A stretch of 43,496 nucleotides of DNA from an uncultured Gemmiger sp. GTDB taxonomy: Bacteria > Bacillota > Clostridia > Oscillospirales > Ruminococcaceae. The notes under the pieces were generated by a model. It was given only the letters and a program-made list of their open reading frames with translations, was not told where the DNA came from and searched no databases. The translations under genes and the position numbers were made by a program. The DNA is taken from the NCBI GenBank assembly GCA_944388105.1, contig CALXHN010000010.1, forward strand, positions 1 to 43,496. Reading direction: 5' to 3'. Numbering within the stretch: the stretch's first letter is position 1; each line of letters starts with the position of its first letter. Positions 25,083 to 34,131 of the stretch are shown here, piece after piece.

Positions 25083-25961
25083 ATGCACGAGATCAGCCGG
25101 GAGGAGGTCCTGGCCTGCCTGCCCCGCCGGGAGGCAGACACCAACAAGGGCAGTTACGGCCGGGTGACGGCGGTGGCGGGCAGTATGGCCTACCGGGGTG
25201 CGGCGGCCCTGTGCTGTGAGAGTGCCCTGCGCACCGGCGCCGGACTGGTGTATCTGGCCAGCGTGGAGCCGGTGATCCAGCTGGTGCTGACCCGCACCCC
25301 CGAATGCTGTGCCCTGCCCTGCCGCACCGACGCCGACGGCGGGGTGCTGGCGGCGGATGCAGCGGCGGTGCGCCAGCGGTTCAGCGGGACTTCCGCCGTT
25401 CTGCTGGCCGGCCCCGGCCTGGGGGAGAGCGCCGGCCGGGTGCTGAACGCTTTGTGCGGCATCGGCGCGCCCTGGCGCGGAGCGGTGCTGGACGCCGACG
25501 CCCTGAACGCCATAGCCGCCGGGGACCTGGGCACCACCCCGTTCCTGCCCCGGGACACGGTGCTGACCCCCCACCCGGGAGAGATGGCCCGCCTGCTGGG
25601 CACCACGGTGGAGGCGGTGCAGGCGGACCGGCCCGGGGCGGTGCAGCGCTGCGCCAGACGGTTCCAGTGTGTGGCGGTGCTGAAGGGCACGGGTACCCTG
25701 GTGGCCGCTCCGGACGGGCGGCTGGTGCGCAACACCACCGGCAACCCGGGTCTGGCCCGGGGCGGCAGCGGGGATGTGCTGGCCGGGATGCTGGCGGCCC
25801 TGCTGGCCCAGGGACTGCCCGCCTTTGAGGCGGCGTACTGTGCGGTGTGGCTGCATGGAGCGGCGGCGGATGCCTGCGCCGCCCGCACCAGCCAGATGAC
25901 CATGCTGCCCCATGACATCCTGGCGGACCTGGGGCGGATTTTGGGCAACGCCGGACGGTAA
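25083..25961 (+). CDS. nnrD: ADP/ATP-dependent NAD(P)H-hydrate dehydratase
   Basis: 292 residues, containing only the dehydratase (YjeF C-terminal, ribokinase-like) domain; the epimerase domain fused in many bacteria is absent. Motifs: NKGSYGRVTAVAGS near 20, DADALNAIA near 139, TPHPGEMARLLG near 161 and the nucleotide-binding NTTGNPGLARGGSGDVLAGM near 218. It returns damaged NADHX/NADPHX to NAD(P)H. ATG 25083 follows AAAGGGGG by 7 bases. Followed by an intrinsic terminator. Confidence 0.94.
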   Translation: MHEISREEVLACLPRREADTNKGSYGRVTAVAGSMAYRGAAALCCESALRTGAGLVYLASVEPVIQLVLTRTPECCALPCRTDADGGVLAADAAAVRQRFSGTSAVLLAGPGLGESAGRVLNALCGIGAPWRGAVLDADALNAIAAGDLGTTPFLPRDTVLTPHPGEMARLLGTTVEAVQADRPGAVQRCARRFQCVAVLKGTGTLVAAPDGRLVRNTTGNPGLARGGSGDVLAGMLAALLAQGLPAFEAAYCAVWLHGAAADACAARTSQMTMLPHDILADLGRILGNAGR

Positions 25962-25982
25962 GGATCAAAAACGGGAAGCAGA

Positions 25983-26014
25983 ACAGCGGTGTGCCTGGGC
26001 ACACCGCTGTTTTT
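25983..26014 (+). terminator. Terminator after nnrD
   Basis: Perfect 12-bp stem (25983-25994 with 25999-26010), four-base loop, T tract. The opposite strand has a poorer T tract, so its use by the long minus-strand operon that ends here is uncertain. Confidence 0.85.
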
Positions 26015-26487
26015 CAGTTCATTTTGGGACCGCGATACTGATGGCGGGACAGTTTGCGGGGCAGAGGGATACTGCAGACGATGGCGATGCCCATGGCCAG
26101 GGCCACGGCGGTCTTCAACGTCTCCACACCCTTGCTGGCAAAGAGCACCTGTTCATTGTTGAGCAGATAATAAGCCGTGTAGTAGATACCGGCCCCGGGC
26201 ACCAGGGGGAAGATGGCGCACAGCAGGAACAGGGTGACGGGCGCCCGGTGGGTGATGGCAAAAAAGCGGGAGATGCCCGCCAGGGGGAAGGTGGCCACCA
26301 GGGTGGCGGCGGGCATGGAAAGGCCGGCGGCGGTGCAGATGATGTACACCACCCAGCCCACCGCCCCTGCGGTGCCGCAGGCCAGGAAGTGGCGGCGGGG
26401 CACCTGGAACGCCAGACTGAAACAGACCGTTGCCACCATGGCAACGCAGAACTGCAGCACACAGCTGCCGAAAAATTGCAGGTTCAT
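26014..26487 (-). CDS. Threonine/serine exporter, ThrE C-terminal-type subunit
   Basis: 157 residues, about five membrane helices. Starts MNLQFFGSCVLQFCVAMVATV and has the compact hydrophobic pattern of the ThrE_2 (DUF3815) half, including ATFPLAGISRFFAITHR and FPLVPGAGIYYTAYYL. In many Firmicutes ThrE is encoded as two adjacent genes; this and its neighbour form the complete exporter. The start overlaps the previous stop by one base (TGATG). Last gene of the operon. Confidence 0.88.
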   Translation of the reverse strand: MNLQFFGSCVLQFCVAMVATVCFSLAFQVPRRHFLACGTAGAVGWVVYIICTAAGLSMPAATLVATFPLAGISRFFAITHRAPVTLFLLCAIFPLVPGAGIYYTAYYLLNNEQVLFASKGVETLKTAVALAMGIAIVCSIPLPRKLSRHQYRGPKMN

Positions 26488-27254
26488 CACAGGGGGATCC
26501 TCCACAGACTGACGGCCACCATGTAGGTCAGGGCCACGCCGCAGGCCAGACACCCGGCGCAGAGCAGGGCATCGAACAGGCGGATGGTGCCGGACAGGTA
26601 GTCGGCATTGATGATGTCCCGGATGCCCATGGTCAGGGCCACACCGGGGGTAAGCACCATCAGGGCGCCGATGATGGCGCCGCTGGGATTGTACCCGGCT
26701 CCCCACACCATCTGCATGGCCAGAGCCAGGGCGGTGCAGGCGGCGGCCGCGGCGATATCAGTAAAGACCTTGCTCACCCCGCCTTTGTGGAAGAGCTGCA
26801 TGATGAGCATCTCCACAATGCCGGCGCAGAAGGCGGTGACGATCTCCGGTCCGGCGCCGCCGAACAGAAAGGCAAAACAGCCGCTGCCCACCGCGCCAGC
26901 CAGCAGCGACACCCGGAACCCGTAGGCCGGGATGGCACAGGCGTCCTGCAGGGCTTTTTCGGCGCTGTCCAGGTCCAGCTTGCCGGCGGCCAGTTCCCGG
27001 GAAATGGCGTTCACCGCCTCCACCCGGCCCAGATGAATGCTCACCCGGGGCACGTGGCGCACGGCGCTGATGGGACCGTCCTCCCCTTCCGCCGAAGCAA
27101 AGATGCCGTTGGTGAGCACATACACCCGGAATTCCCGGATGCCCAGGCTGCGGGCCATGATCTCCATGGTGTCCTGGGCGCGGAAGACCTCGCCCCCGTT
27201 TTCCAGCATGGCTTTGCCCGCTTCCACCACCATCTCAATGGCACGATCGGTCAT
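26487..27254 (-). CDS. Threonine/serine exporter, ThrE N-terminal-type subunit (DUF1212)
   Basis: 255 residues. The soluble N-terminal domain is typical of DUF1212 (AGKAMLENGGEVFRAQDTM near 12, VLTNGIFASAEG near 45, RVEAVNAISREL near 76), followed by about four to five membrane helices. Together with the next gene it would export Thr, Ser or similar small molecules using the proton gradient. ATG overlaps the YfhO stop (ATGA), so it is translationally coupled to a surface-glycan gene. Confidence 0.9.
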   Translation of the reverse strand: MTDRAIEMVVEAGKAMLENGGEVFRAQDTMEIMARSLGIREFRVYVLTNGIFASAEGEDGPISAVRHVPRVSIHLGRVEAVNAISRELAAGKLDLDSAEKALQDACAIPAYGFRVSLLAGAVGSGCFAFLFGGAGPEIVTAFCAGIVEMLIMQLFHKGGVSKVFTDIAAAAACTALALAMQMVWGAGYNPSGAIIGALMVLTPGVALTMGIRDIINADYLSGTIRLFDALLCAGCLACGVALTYMVAVSLWRIPL

Positions 27255-29773
27255 GGGTTCTCTCCTTTCGCCTTGCGGCGTTTTTCCCGGGCAAACCAGA
27301 GCGCGGCGATGCCCGCACAGACCACGGTGCCCGCCAGCCCTGCCGCCGCGCCGGGATGGGCGTAGTGCAGCTCCACATGGTTTTCGCCCTCATGCAGCCG
27401 CACCCCGATGAAGCCGCCAAAGACACATTCGGTCTCGGCCTTCTCCCCGTTGACGGTGAGCTTCCAGTGGGCGGAATCCTCCCAGGCAAAGGGCAGAACC
27501 AAAAGGTCGGCGTCGGCGGTGCCGGTGGCGACGAGGTCGATGTGACCGCCCTCCCGGATGGTCATTTTTTCCGGTTCGGTGGCCTGCAAAGTGGCGGAGG
27601 CAGCCGCCAGCACACTCTCATCCAGACTGTACACCTGGATGGCGGCCCGGGCTTCCTCACTGTCCGCAAAGCCCAGGCGCAGCTCCACCGTCTCTCCCTT
27701 CTGGAAGGTTCCCAGGGGGAACACCCCGCCCAGGGAATCCCCGTTGAAGTACTCGCCCAGCAGGGTGCCGTTCACCGCCACGTCCGCCGGGGTCATGTCG
27801 GTGAGGGTGGGGATGGCCAGATAACAGGGGCCGTCGCAGGGGGCGGTGAAGGTGAGCAGGATGCCCTGTTCCGGCTGCTCAAAGCTGAGGTCCGCGGGCA
27901 GCAGGGCGTCCGGGGTGCCGGGGACCAGGGCGGTGAGCATGGCATTCTGCAGTTCAAACGTATTTTCGCTGTCTGCAATGGACACGTTCAAAGCGTCGGA
28001 GGAGCCCACATAGGCCATGGGCAAGGCGCAGGGGTTTTCCCACACGGAAAGTTCGGTGCCGGTGTCCAGGGCCTCATACTGGCCGGGTACCAGGCGGGAG
28101 CCGTCGCTGTACAGGTAGCGGATGCCCAGCAGGCTGTCCGCCACCCCGGTGGAACCCCAGCCGTAGGTGGAGTAGTTGATGTAGCCCAGGGCTTCCAGCA
28201 GCTCCTTGGCCGAGCTGGCCTTGGTGGAGGAATAGTGGCTGATGCCCCAGTACCCCAGCAGCATGGGGTCGTTGAGGGTGCGCATGAAGTTTTTCTCGAT
28301 GCGGTAGTACCCGCCGTCCCGTTGCCGGATGGCGTTCACGGCGGCGGTGTTCTGGTCGTAGAATTCCTCAAATCCGCTGACGGTGTAGCTTTCAAACTTG
28401 CGCAGGGCCAGCACCGTGTTGGCGCCCATATCCCCCACAGCCACCACCCCAAAGCCCACCGCCCCGGCCAGAGCCAGCATACGGCGGGAAGAGTGGAGCC
28501 AGACCGCACAGGCCAGGGTGGCGGCAAAGACCAGCACCGTGGCCGCCACCTTGAAGACCGAGAAGGTCTCCCCGGAGGCAAAGCAGTAGCCCACGCACCA
28601 GAGGGCTCCCAGCCCCCCGGCCAGAACCAGGGCCTTGGGGCGGGGCGCCCCTTCCAGCAGGGCTTTGGCGGCCAGCAGCACCAGGAACAGGCTGACCAGG
28701 AAGCTGTACCGGCAGGGGAACCACACCGGCTGCTTGAAGCCGTGCCAGATCAGGTCGATGCCGTAGAGCCAGAAGCTGAGGGCCATGACGGCCAGCACCG
28801 CCCCGGCGGCCAGCTTCTGCCGCAAAGCGCTTTTTCCCGCAAAGAAGAGGACCACCAGCACCACGCAGAAGACGCCGCAATAGATATTGGGCAGGGTGCC
28901 GGTGACATCATCCCAGAAGAAATCCCCGAAGAAGAGCCGGTAGGGCAGCTGCCACAGGGGGAAGTTGGGTTTGAGGGAGAATTCCATCTCAAACAGGCCG
29001 CCCTTGCTCTGCTCCACTTCCAGCAGGGCGGGCAGCAGCAATACCAGACCCAGGCCCGCCCCCAAAGCACCGGAGGCGGCAAAGAGCCCCACCCGCCGGG
29101 GCAGAGAAGCGGAGGGGTGGTCGGTGCCCCACCAGCGGTAGGCAAAGTAGGGCAGGGTGAACAGGCACACTTCCCAGGCGGTGTAGAAGTTGAGCAGCAC
29201 GCAGGCCAGCACCAGAAAGGTCAGAGGCCAGTGGCGGGCCTTGTCCACCAGTTCGTCCACCGCCCACAGCACCAGCGGTGCCAGCAGGACCACGTCCATC
29301 CAGATGATGTTCTGGTTGTACACCACGCAGAAGGCGCACAGGCTGTAGCCCAGGCTGAGCACCGGCAGCAGGCGGGAAGCGCTTTTGTAGTGCCGCTGCA
29401 GAAAGAAGCAGCAGGCCGCGCCGGTGCAGGCCACCCGCACCGCAAAGACGGCCTGGGCCACATAGGGGATGGCCCGCACGGGGAAGAGGAGATAGGCCAG
29501 ATTGAAGGGGCTGCTCATGTAGTAGGCGAACAGCCCCAGGGTGCTGCCCCCGCACAGCTTGGCGAAGCTGTAAAAGAAGCCGCCTTCGCGCACACGGCGC
29601 CACATATCGGTGATGTAGTTCACATACAGGCCGTTGAGGTCGCCGGTGAGGATGGTATCATCCCCGAAAGGCGCAAAGCCCAGCAGGAAATACGCCCCCA
29701 GCACCAGCAAGAGGGACAGCCCGAAGGCTGCCCCCACGTTCTGACGCTGGCGGCGGCGGATATTCGTTTCCAT
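27251..29773 (-). CDS. YfhO-family membrane protein (putative membrane glycosyltransferase)
   Basis: 840 residues with about 13 membrane helices. N-terminal GDDTILTGDLNGLYVNYITDMW and the following YYMSSPFNLAYLLFP are typical of YfhO, a GT-C-like family linked in Gram-positives to glycosylation of lipoteichoic or wall polymers. A large extracytoplasmic C-terminal part (about residues 450-800) is followed by one last helix and a basic tail. It is downstream of the CMP-nonulosonate synthetase in the same operon, so it may help place a sugar on a surface polymer. Substrate not deducible. Confidence 0.85.
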   Translation of the reverse strand: METNIRRRQRQNVGAAFGLSLLLVLGAYFLLGFAPFGDDTILTGDLNGLYVNYITDMWRRVREGGFFYSFAKLCGGSTLGLFAYYMSSPFNLAYLLFPVRAIPYVAQAVFAVRVACTGAACCFFLQRHYKSASRLLPVLSLGYSLCAFCVVYNQNIIWMDVVLLAPLVLWAVDELVDKARHWPLTFLVLACVLLNFYTAWEVCLFTLPYFAYRWWGTDHPSASLPRRVGLFAASGALGAGLGLVLLLPALLEVEQSKGGLFEMEFSLKPNFPLWQLPYRLFFGDFFWDDVTGTLPNIYCGVFCVVLVVLFFAGKSALRQKLAAGAVLAVMALSFWLYGIDLIWHGFKQPVWFPCRYSFLVSLFLVLLAAKALLEGAPRPKALVLAGGLGALWCVGYCFASGETFSVFKVAATVLVFAATLACAVWLHSSRRMLALAGAVGFGVVAVGDMGANTVLALRKFESYTVSGFEEFYDQNTAAVNAIRQRDGGYYRIEKNFMRTLNDPMLLGYWGISHYSSTKASSAKELLEALGYINYSTYGWGSTGVADSLLGIRYLYSDGSRLVPGQYEALDTGTELSVWENPCALPMAYVGSSDALNVSIADSENTFELQNAMLTALVPGTPDALLPADLSFEQPEQGILLTFTAPCDGPCYLAIPTLTDMTPADVAVNGTLLGEYFNGDSLGGVFPLGTFQKGETVELRLGFADSEEARAAIQVYSLDESVLAAASATLQATEPEKMTIREGGHIDLVATGTADADLLVLPFAWEDSAHWKLTVNGEKAETECVFGGFIGVRLHEGENHVELHYAHPGAAAGLAGTVVCAGIAALWFAREKRRKAKGENP

Positions 29774-29800
29774 GGAGTCTCCTTTGCAGCCAGGACGCCC

Positions 29801-30562
29801 TCAGCCGCGGATGTTGCGGCGCACGGCGTCGAAGTCGGGATAGTTCTCGTACAGATGGGCGGCGATGGCCTCCATCAGGCGGTAGTCGTGTTCGGAGTCG
29901 ATGTCGATGATGCCGGTGTCCATCATCACGCTGACCCCGATCTTGCCCCGCCAGAGCATGCCGTCGGTGTTACTGGCCAGGAAGTCCCGCTTGAACACAT
30001 AGATGGAGGCGTTCACATCAAAGACTTCCGGGGCCTGCTGGCGGCCGGTGAATTCGCTCTTGTTCACCTGCTCCACATGGTCGCCCACCGTCTTGACCAT
30101 GTTGAACCAGGGATTGCGCCGTGCTTCGCAGACGCTGAACACCAGGTCCAGGTCGGGGCGGCTTTGCTTTTTGGCAAAGGCGTTCTCGATGTCGGCGGCG
30201 GTGCGCAGGGGGCTGGTGATGTCCAGGTCCATGAGATAGTCATAGGCCGCGCCGGTCTTCTCTTCCATGCGGCGCAGGCTGTCCTGGTAGACGGCCATCT
30301 TGGGCACCTTGTCCCCGCCCAGCTCCTCGCCCCGGGGCAGAAAGACCACTTCCGGGTACCGGGCTTTCACCAGCTCCGCCAGCTCGGGGCTGTCGGTGTT
30401 CAGGGCAAAGTCGATGTGCAGTTCGGGATGATTCTTGGCAAAAAGTTCCGCGGCACTCAGGGAATAATACACCAGCGGATGACCGCAGAAGGTTTTCAGG
30501 TTCTTGTTCTTGAAGCCTTTGCTGCCGGCGCGGCCGCAGACGGTAATGAGCAGACGTTCCAT
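29801..30562 (-). CDS. legF: CMP-nonulosonate (CMP-legionaminate/CMP-sialate) synthetase
   Basis: 253 residues. NeuA/KpsU-type cytidylyltransferase: N-terminal ITVCGRAGSKGFKNKNLKTFCGHPLVYY (R-GSKG-KNKN nucleotide loop), then DLDITSPLRT near 112 and WFNMVKTV. Activates a nine-carbon 2-keto acid with CTP so it can be transferred. LegF is preferred over NeuA because the operon has LegC and a PtmE-like enzyme, but this is contextual. Start ATG 30562, one base after the oxidoreductase stop. Confidence 0.85.
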   Translation of the reverse strand: MERLLITVCGRAGSKGFKNKNLKTFCGHPLVYYSLSAAELFAKNHPELHIDFALNTDSPELAELVKARYPEVVFLPRGEELGGDKVPKMAVYQDSLRRMEEKTGAAYDYLMDLDITSPLRTAADIENAFAKKQSRPDLDLVFSVCEARRNPWFNMVKTVGDHVEQVNKSEFTGRQQAPEVFDVNASIYVFKRDFLASNTDGMLWRGKIGVSVMMDTGIIDIDSEHDYRLMEAIAAHLYENYPDFDAVRRNIRG

Positions 30563-30563
30563 A

Positions 30564-31517
30564 TTACAGTTCCCCCAAAGTCAGTTTGAGCACATCCAGG
30601 GCGGTGGCGGGGGTGTTCAGGCTGTCGCCCTCCCCTTCCATCGCGTAGTGCAGGAAGTATTCCATCTCCCGGATATACCGTTCATTCACATCCTCCCGGC
30701 AGTCCTCCACCGTGCCGTCGGGCAACGTCAGGGTGCCGGCGCCGAAATCCGCCACGGCGGACCCGGTGGGGCAGAAGAGCTCGATGCTGCGGCGGTAGCC
30801 CCGGCCGAAGTAGTCCAGATGCACCTCCGCCAGCAGGTGGGGATATCGGGCGATATACAGCGATACATCGTCGGAGTCGATCTCCAGTTCCGAATACTGG
30901 CCCCGCAGGTTGTAAAGGCGCTCCGGCTTGCCGAAGAGCTCCACCAGGTAGTCCCATTCGTGGATGAGGTCGATGGTCACCCCGCCCCCCATGGCCTTGT
31001 GGGCGCTGTACACGGTGCGGTAATCCACCCCGGGGCGCCAGTCGGGCAGGTAGGAGGAGCAGATCACCCGGGCGCAGTAGGGATGCAGCTCGGGCAGGTG
31101 CTTTTTCAGCGCCAGCATGGCCCCGCACCACCGCATGGGGGCGGCCACATAGGCTTTCTGCCCCGCCGGAAGCAGGTCGGAAAGAGTCCGGCCGGTCTCC
31201 TCGGCGGAGAAGATGGGCTTTTCAATGAACAAAGCCCCCGCCCGCCCGCGGACCAGTTCCAGGGCGGCGGCGTGCAGGCTGGTGGGGTTGGTGATGAAAG
31301 TCATGTCATACCGGGGCAGGGCGGCTTGGTCCTCCAGGGTGGTGAACTGGGCCGCCAGCAGCTCCGCCACGCCGGGACGCAGGGGACGGTTCAAATCGCT
31401 GCGCAGGGCGTGGGCGCACAGGGTCAGGCCCTGTTTTTCGCAGATGGCATGCAGGTTTTTCAGATGGCGGGTCCCGATGGACCCCAGGCCGATGAACAGG
31501 GCGGTGACAGTGCCCAT
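30564..31517 (-). CDS. Gfo/Idh/MocA-family oxidoreductase
   Basis: 317 residues. NAD(P)-binding GLGSIGTRHLKN near 10 and the EKP motif with its catalytic Lys (FIEKPIF, EKP at 99-101). The second domain has MGGGVTIDLIHEWDYLVELFG near 184, matching the conserved GGG--D--H-D segment. Sugar-linked dehydrogenase or isomerase activity is expected; a step in making or altering the nonulosonic acid is inferred from its place between DUF2500 and the CMP-synthetase. Start ATG 31517 after AGGAG, 8 bases. Confidence 0.85.
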   Translation of the reverse strand: MGTVTALFIGLGSIGTRHLKNLHAICEKQGLTLCAHALRSDLNRPLRPGVAELLAAQFTTLEDQAALPRYDMTFITNPTSLHAAALELVRGRAGALFIEKPIFSAEETGRTLSDLLPAGQKAYVAAPMRWCGAMLALKKHLPELHPYCARVICSSYLPDWRPGVDYRTVYSAHKAMGGGVTIDLIHEWDYLVELFGKPERLYNLRGQYSELEIDSDDVSLYIARYPHLLAEVHLDYFGRGYRRSIELFCPTGSAVADFGAGTLTLPDGTVEDCREDVNERYIREMEYFLHYAMEGEGDSLNTPATALDVLKLTLGEL

Positions 31518-31551
31518 GTTCCTCACTCCTTTGTCAGATGTAATGGGGCAG

Positions 31552-31890
31552 TCACTGGCGGTCAAAGCCCAGGAAGCGGGTGCCCTGGAAGTGGAGCATC
31601 CCCCGGTCCCCTTCGGCCAGCAGGCCGGCTTCCCGGGCAGGCAGGCGCAGTTCCAGACGGTCGCCGCTCTCAAATTCAAAGGTGGCGTAGTAGGTGGTGC
31701 CGCCTCCGCCGTTGTTGTAGCTGTAATGGTGCTGCCGTTTGGCCACCACGGTGGCGGGGCTGCTCAGCCGGGGAGAAGCGTTGTTGCGGGACCATTCGGC
31801 CACGTTGCGGATCACCATGACCACCATCAATCCCACCACCAGTACAAACATGGCGGGGACAAAGATTTCCATCAGATTGAACAGCATCAT
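31552..31890 (-). CDS. DUF2500 membrane protein
   Basis: 112 residues. One N-terminal membrane helix (about 9-27), then a small extracytoplasmic or cytoplasmic beta domain with ATVVAKRQHH, TTYYATFEFESGDRLELRL and LAEGDRGMLHFQGTRFLGF. These are the conserved stretches of DUF2500, a family without known function. It sits inside the nonulosonic acid operon between two oxidoreductase genes and is not a usual part of such pathways. ATG 31890 with AAAGGG upstream. Confidence 0.82.
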   Translation of the reverse strand: MMLFNLMEIFVPAMFVLVVGLMVVMVIRNVAEWSRNNASPRLSSPATVVAKRQHHYSYNNGGGGTTYYATFEFESGDRLELRLPAREAGLLAEGDRGMLHFQGTRFLGFDRQ

Positions 31891-31924
31891 AACAAAGCCC
31901 TTTCTTGTGGGGGCAGTGCCGTAT

Positions 31925-32908
31925 TCAGGCCTGGGCCACGGCGTCCATCAGCCGGATGGCTGCCCGGTCTTTCTCAAAGGTCCAGCGGGGTTCTTCCTCC
32001 CCTTTCAGCACGGCGAAGAAGTTGGCCAGCTCGTCCACGTAGGCGTTCTCCACAATGTTGTCGCTGTACCGGCTGTCGTGCTCAAAGCTGCCGTAGGTGT
32101 CCACCGGCTGCTTGTCCCCGTCCCTGAACTCATACAGGGCCTTGGGGTTGCCCTCCCAGAAGAGGTGCAGCCCGTCGCCGAAGCATTCAAAGCTGCGCAC
32201 CGCCTTGGGGCTGACCACGTCCGCCGCCAGCACCCCCTGTACCCCGCCTTTGTGGCGCAGCAGCAGGGTGGCGCAGTCGGGATAGGGCAGGCCCAGGTCG
32301 CTGATGGTGTCGGTCTGGACGGTCATGTGTTCCACATCCCCGAAGGCATCCAGCAGCCAGGGCAGGTCGATGCCGAAGATCTCCCTCACGCCGCCGGTCC
32401 GGGCATTGCCCACAAAGAAGTTCTTGTAGTTCTCCCAGGGATGCCAGTCGGGCAGGTACTGGCCGATATGGTAAATGTAATGCACCGGGCGGCCGAATTC
32501 AGCCACACGGCGTTTGATGTACTGGGTCTCCTTGCGGTAGAGCATGGTGGAGGAGAGGAAGAGGGGCACACCCTTTTCCCTGGCCTTGGCCAGGTTCTCG
32601 GTGTAGCCGTCGTCCACCAGGTTCAGCTCGGTGAACACCGGCAGGCCCGCGTCCAGCAGCTCCGAAATGATGGCCGCATGGCTCAAAGGCGAGGTGCAGA
32701 CCAGGGCGGCGTCCGGGTGTTCGGCTGCCACGGCCTCCCCGATGGAGGGGTAGGCTGCCTGACACAGCTCCAGGGACAGGGCCTCGGTGCGGCGGGCTTC
32801 GGCGCTGTCCACGCCGCAGATGCGGACGTTTTCCGCCCCCAGCAGGCCCCGGGTCAGGCGGGCGCGGCGCTTGCCCATGCTGCCCAGGCCGACGATGAGA
32901 AGTTTCAT
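31925..32908 (-). CDS. Gfo/Idh/MocA-like oxidoreductase lacking the catalytic lysine
   Basis: 327 residues. NAD-binding GLGSMGKRRARL at the N-terminus, but the usual EKP reads ELN (94-96, in FTELNLVDDGY), so the lysine that normally acts in hydride transfer is missing. The second domain has YLPDWHPWENYKNFF near 152, similar in spirit to YLPDWRPGVDYR of its operon paralogue. A TE-N type subgroup is common in nonulosonic-acid clusters; its reaction is not established. ATG 32908 with GGGAGG a few bases upstream. Confidence 0.83.
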   Translation of the reverse strand: MKLLIVGLGSMGKRRARLTRGLLGAENVRICGVDSAEARRTEALSLELCQAAYPSIGEAVAAEHPDAALVCTSPLSHAAIISELLDAGLPVFTELNLVDDGYTENLAKAREKGVPLFLSSTMLYRKETQYIKRRVAEFGRPVHYIYHIGQYLPDWHPWENYKNFFVGNARTGGVREIFGIDLPWLLDAFGDVEHMTVQTDTISDLGLPYPDCATLLLRHKGGVQGVLAADVVSPKAVRSFECFGDGLHLFWEGNPKALYEFRDGDKQPVDTYGSFEHDSRYSDNIVENAYVDELANFFAVLKGEEEPRWTFEKDRAAIRLMDAVAQA

Positions 32909-32925
32909 ACCAATACCTCCCGATG

Positions 32926-34131
32926 TTACAGGCGGGGTTCCGCCTGCGGGTCAAACGGCGGCACCGGGCCGTCGTAGAATGTTTTGGGTTTGGTGAAGTC
33001 GAAGTGTTCCAGCACTTTCACGATCTTGCCGCTGGTGTCGCCCCCGTGATAAGGGCTGACGGCCCCCGCCGCCACCACCCGGAAGGCCGGGGTCAGGGCG
33101 GTGCGCAGGGCGTCCTCGATCTGGGTGCGCTCCCCGCCGCAGCGGATGACATTCTGGCAGAGGATGCGTCCGGCCTGACGGCTGCCGATGTTCACCGCCG
33201 GCACCCCGAAGCTGGGGGTCTCCACCACGCCGGAGGAGGAGTTGCCCGCCACCAGGGCGGCGTACTGCATGGCCGAGAGATACCGGCGCAGGCCCAGGCT
33301 GTTGATGAAGCCCGCCCGGTCGGGGTGGTCGGCGGCAAAGCGCTGCATCCGGGCGGTGCAGACGGCGCCCCCGGCGTCAGCGTTGGAGCCGGTGATGAGC
33401 CAGAACACCCCCTCCACCGCCTCCATGGCCTCGCACAGGGCCTCCGCCTGGATAGCGGGGTCCGGGGCGCCGGCGGCGGTCTCGGGGTGGAAGGTGACCA
33501 AGGCAAAGGGCTGCATCAGGTCAAAGCCGGTGGAATTGCACAACTCTTCCCGGCTCATTTTGGGCACAGCGTGAATGTTTTCATCTCCCAGTCCGCCCAC
33601 GCAGAAGACCCGGGCGGGGTCCTCCCCCATCCGCACCAGGCGGGCGGCGCTGTCGGCGCAGGAGGGGAAATGCACCGCCGCCATCTTGCTGATGCAGTGG
33701 CGGTAGTACTCGTCGGCGGCGCCCAGGGTCACATCCCCGCCGGAAATGTGGGCGATGGGGATATGGCGGGCCGCGGCGGCGGTGGCGGCGGCAAAAATTT
33801 CAAACCGGTCCCCCAGCACCAGCACGCAGCCGGGGCGGTGGGCGGCAAAATAGTCGTCAAAGACTTCAATCGTGCGGGCGATGGTGCGTCCCACCGGTTC
33901 GTCCGGGTCCTTTTCCCGGAAAATGGGCAGTCGGGCGGCGATTTCCACCGCCGGGGCGTCGGCTTCCACTTCCGTGACCGTGTTGCCCAGCCGCTCACAC
34001 AGATGGGCCCCGGTCACCACCAGCTGCAGCCGCCCCGCGGCGGCCAGTTTGCGGGCCACCGGGCGCAAAAGGCCGTAGTCCGCCCGGGTGGAGGTGAGGA
34101 GTGCCACAGTGTCACAGTTCAATCTTTTCAT
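32926..34131 (-). CDS. neuC: Hydrolysing nucleotide-sugar 2-epimerase (NeuC/LegG)
   Basis: About 400 residues. LLTSTRADYGLLRPVARKL near the start, LVLGDRFEIFAAATAAA near 103, HISGGDVTLGAADEYYRH and GNSSSGVVETPSFGVPAVNIGSRQ near 306 define the UDP-GlcNAc 2-epimerase (hydrolysing) family. In legionaminic acid synthesis it frees 2,4-diacetamido-trideoxymannose from its nucleotide. The start is uncertain: ATG 34131 follows GGAGG by only one base, whereas TTG 34122 has ideal 9-base spacing; either overlaps the synthase gene. I list the ATG. Confidence 0.9.
   Translation of the reverse strand: MKRLNCDTVALLTSTRADYGLLRPVARKLAAAGRLQLVVTGAHLCERLGNTVTEVEADAPAVEIAARLPIFREKDPDEPVGRTIARTIEVFDDYFAAHRPGCVLVLGDRFEIFAAATAAAARHIPIAHISGGDVTLGAADEYYRHCISKMAAVHFPSCADSAARLVRMGEDPARVFCVGGLGDENIHAVPKMSREELCNSTGFDLMQPFALVTFHPETAAGAPDPAIQAEALCEAMEAVEGVFWLITGSNADAGGAVCTARMQRFAADHPDRAGFINSLGLRRYLSAMQYAALVAGNSSSGVVETPSFGVPAVNIGSRQAGRILCQNVIRCGGERTQIEDALRTALTPAFRVVAAGAVSPYHGGDTSGKIVKVLEHFDFTKPKTFYDGPVPPFDPQAEPRL

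Noticed and set aside
24252..25913. A 553-codon frame that would extend the sirtuin N-terminally
   Set aside because: The extra 300 codons are antisense to nnrD and rich in Arg/Gln/Gly; ATG 25004 with a good ribosome site gives a normal-length sirtuin.
27356..30589. A 1077-codon plus-strand open frame
   Set aside because: Antisense to yfhO and legF; composition is antisense-like, with no ribosome site, motifs or membrane pattern.
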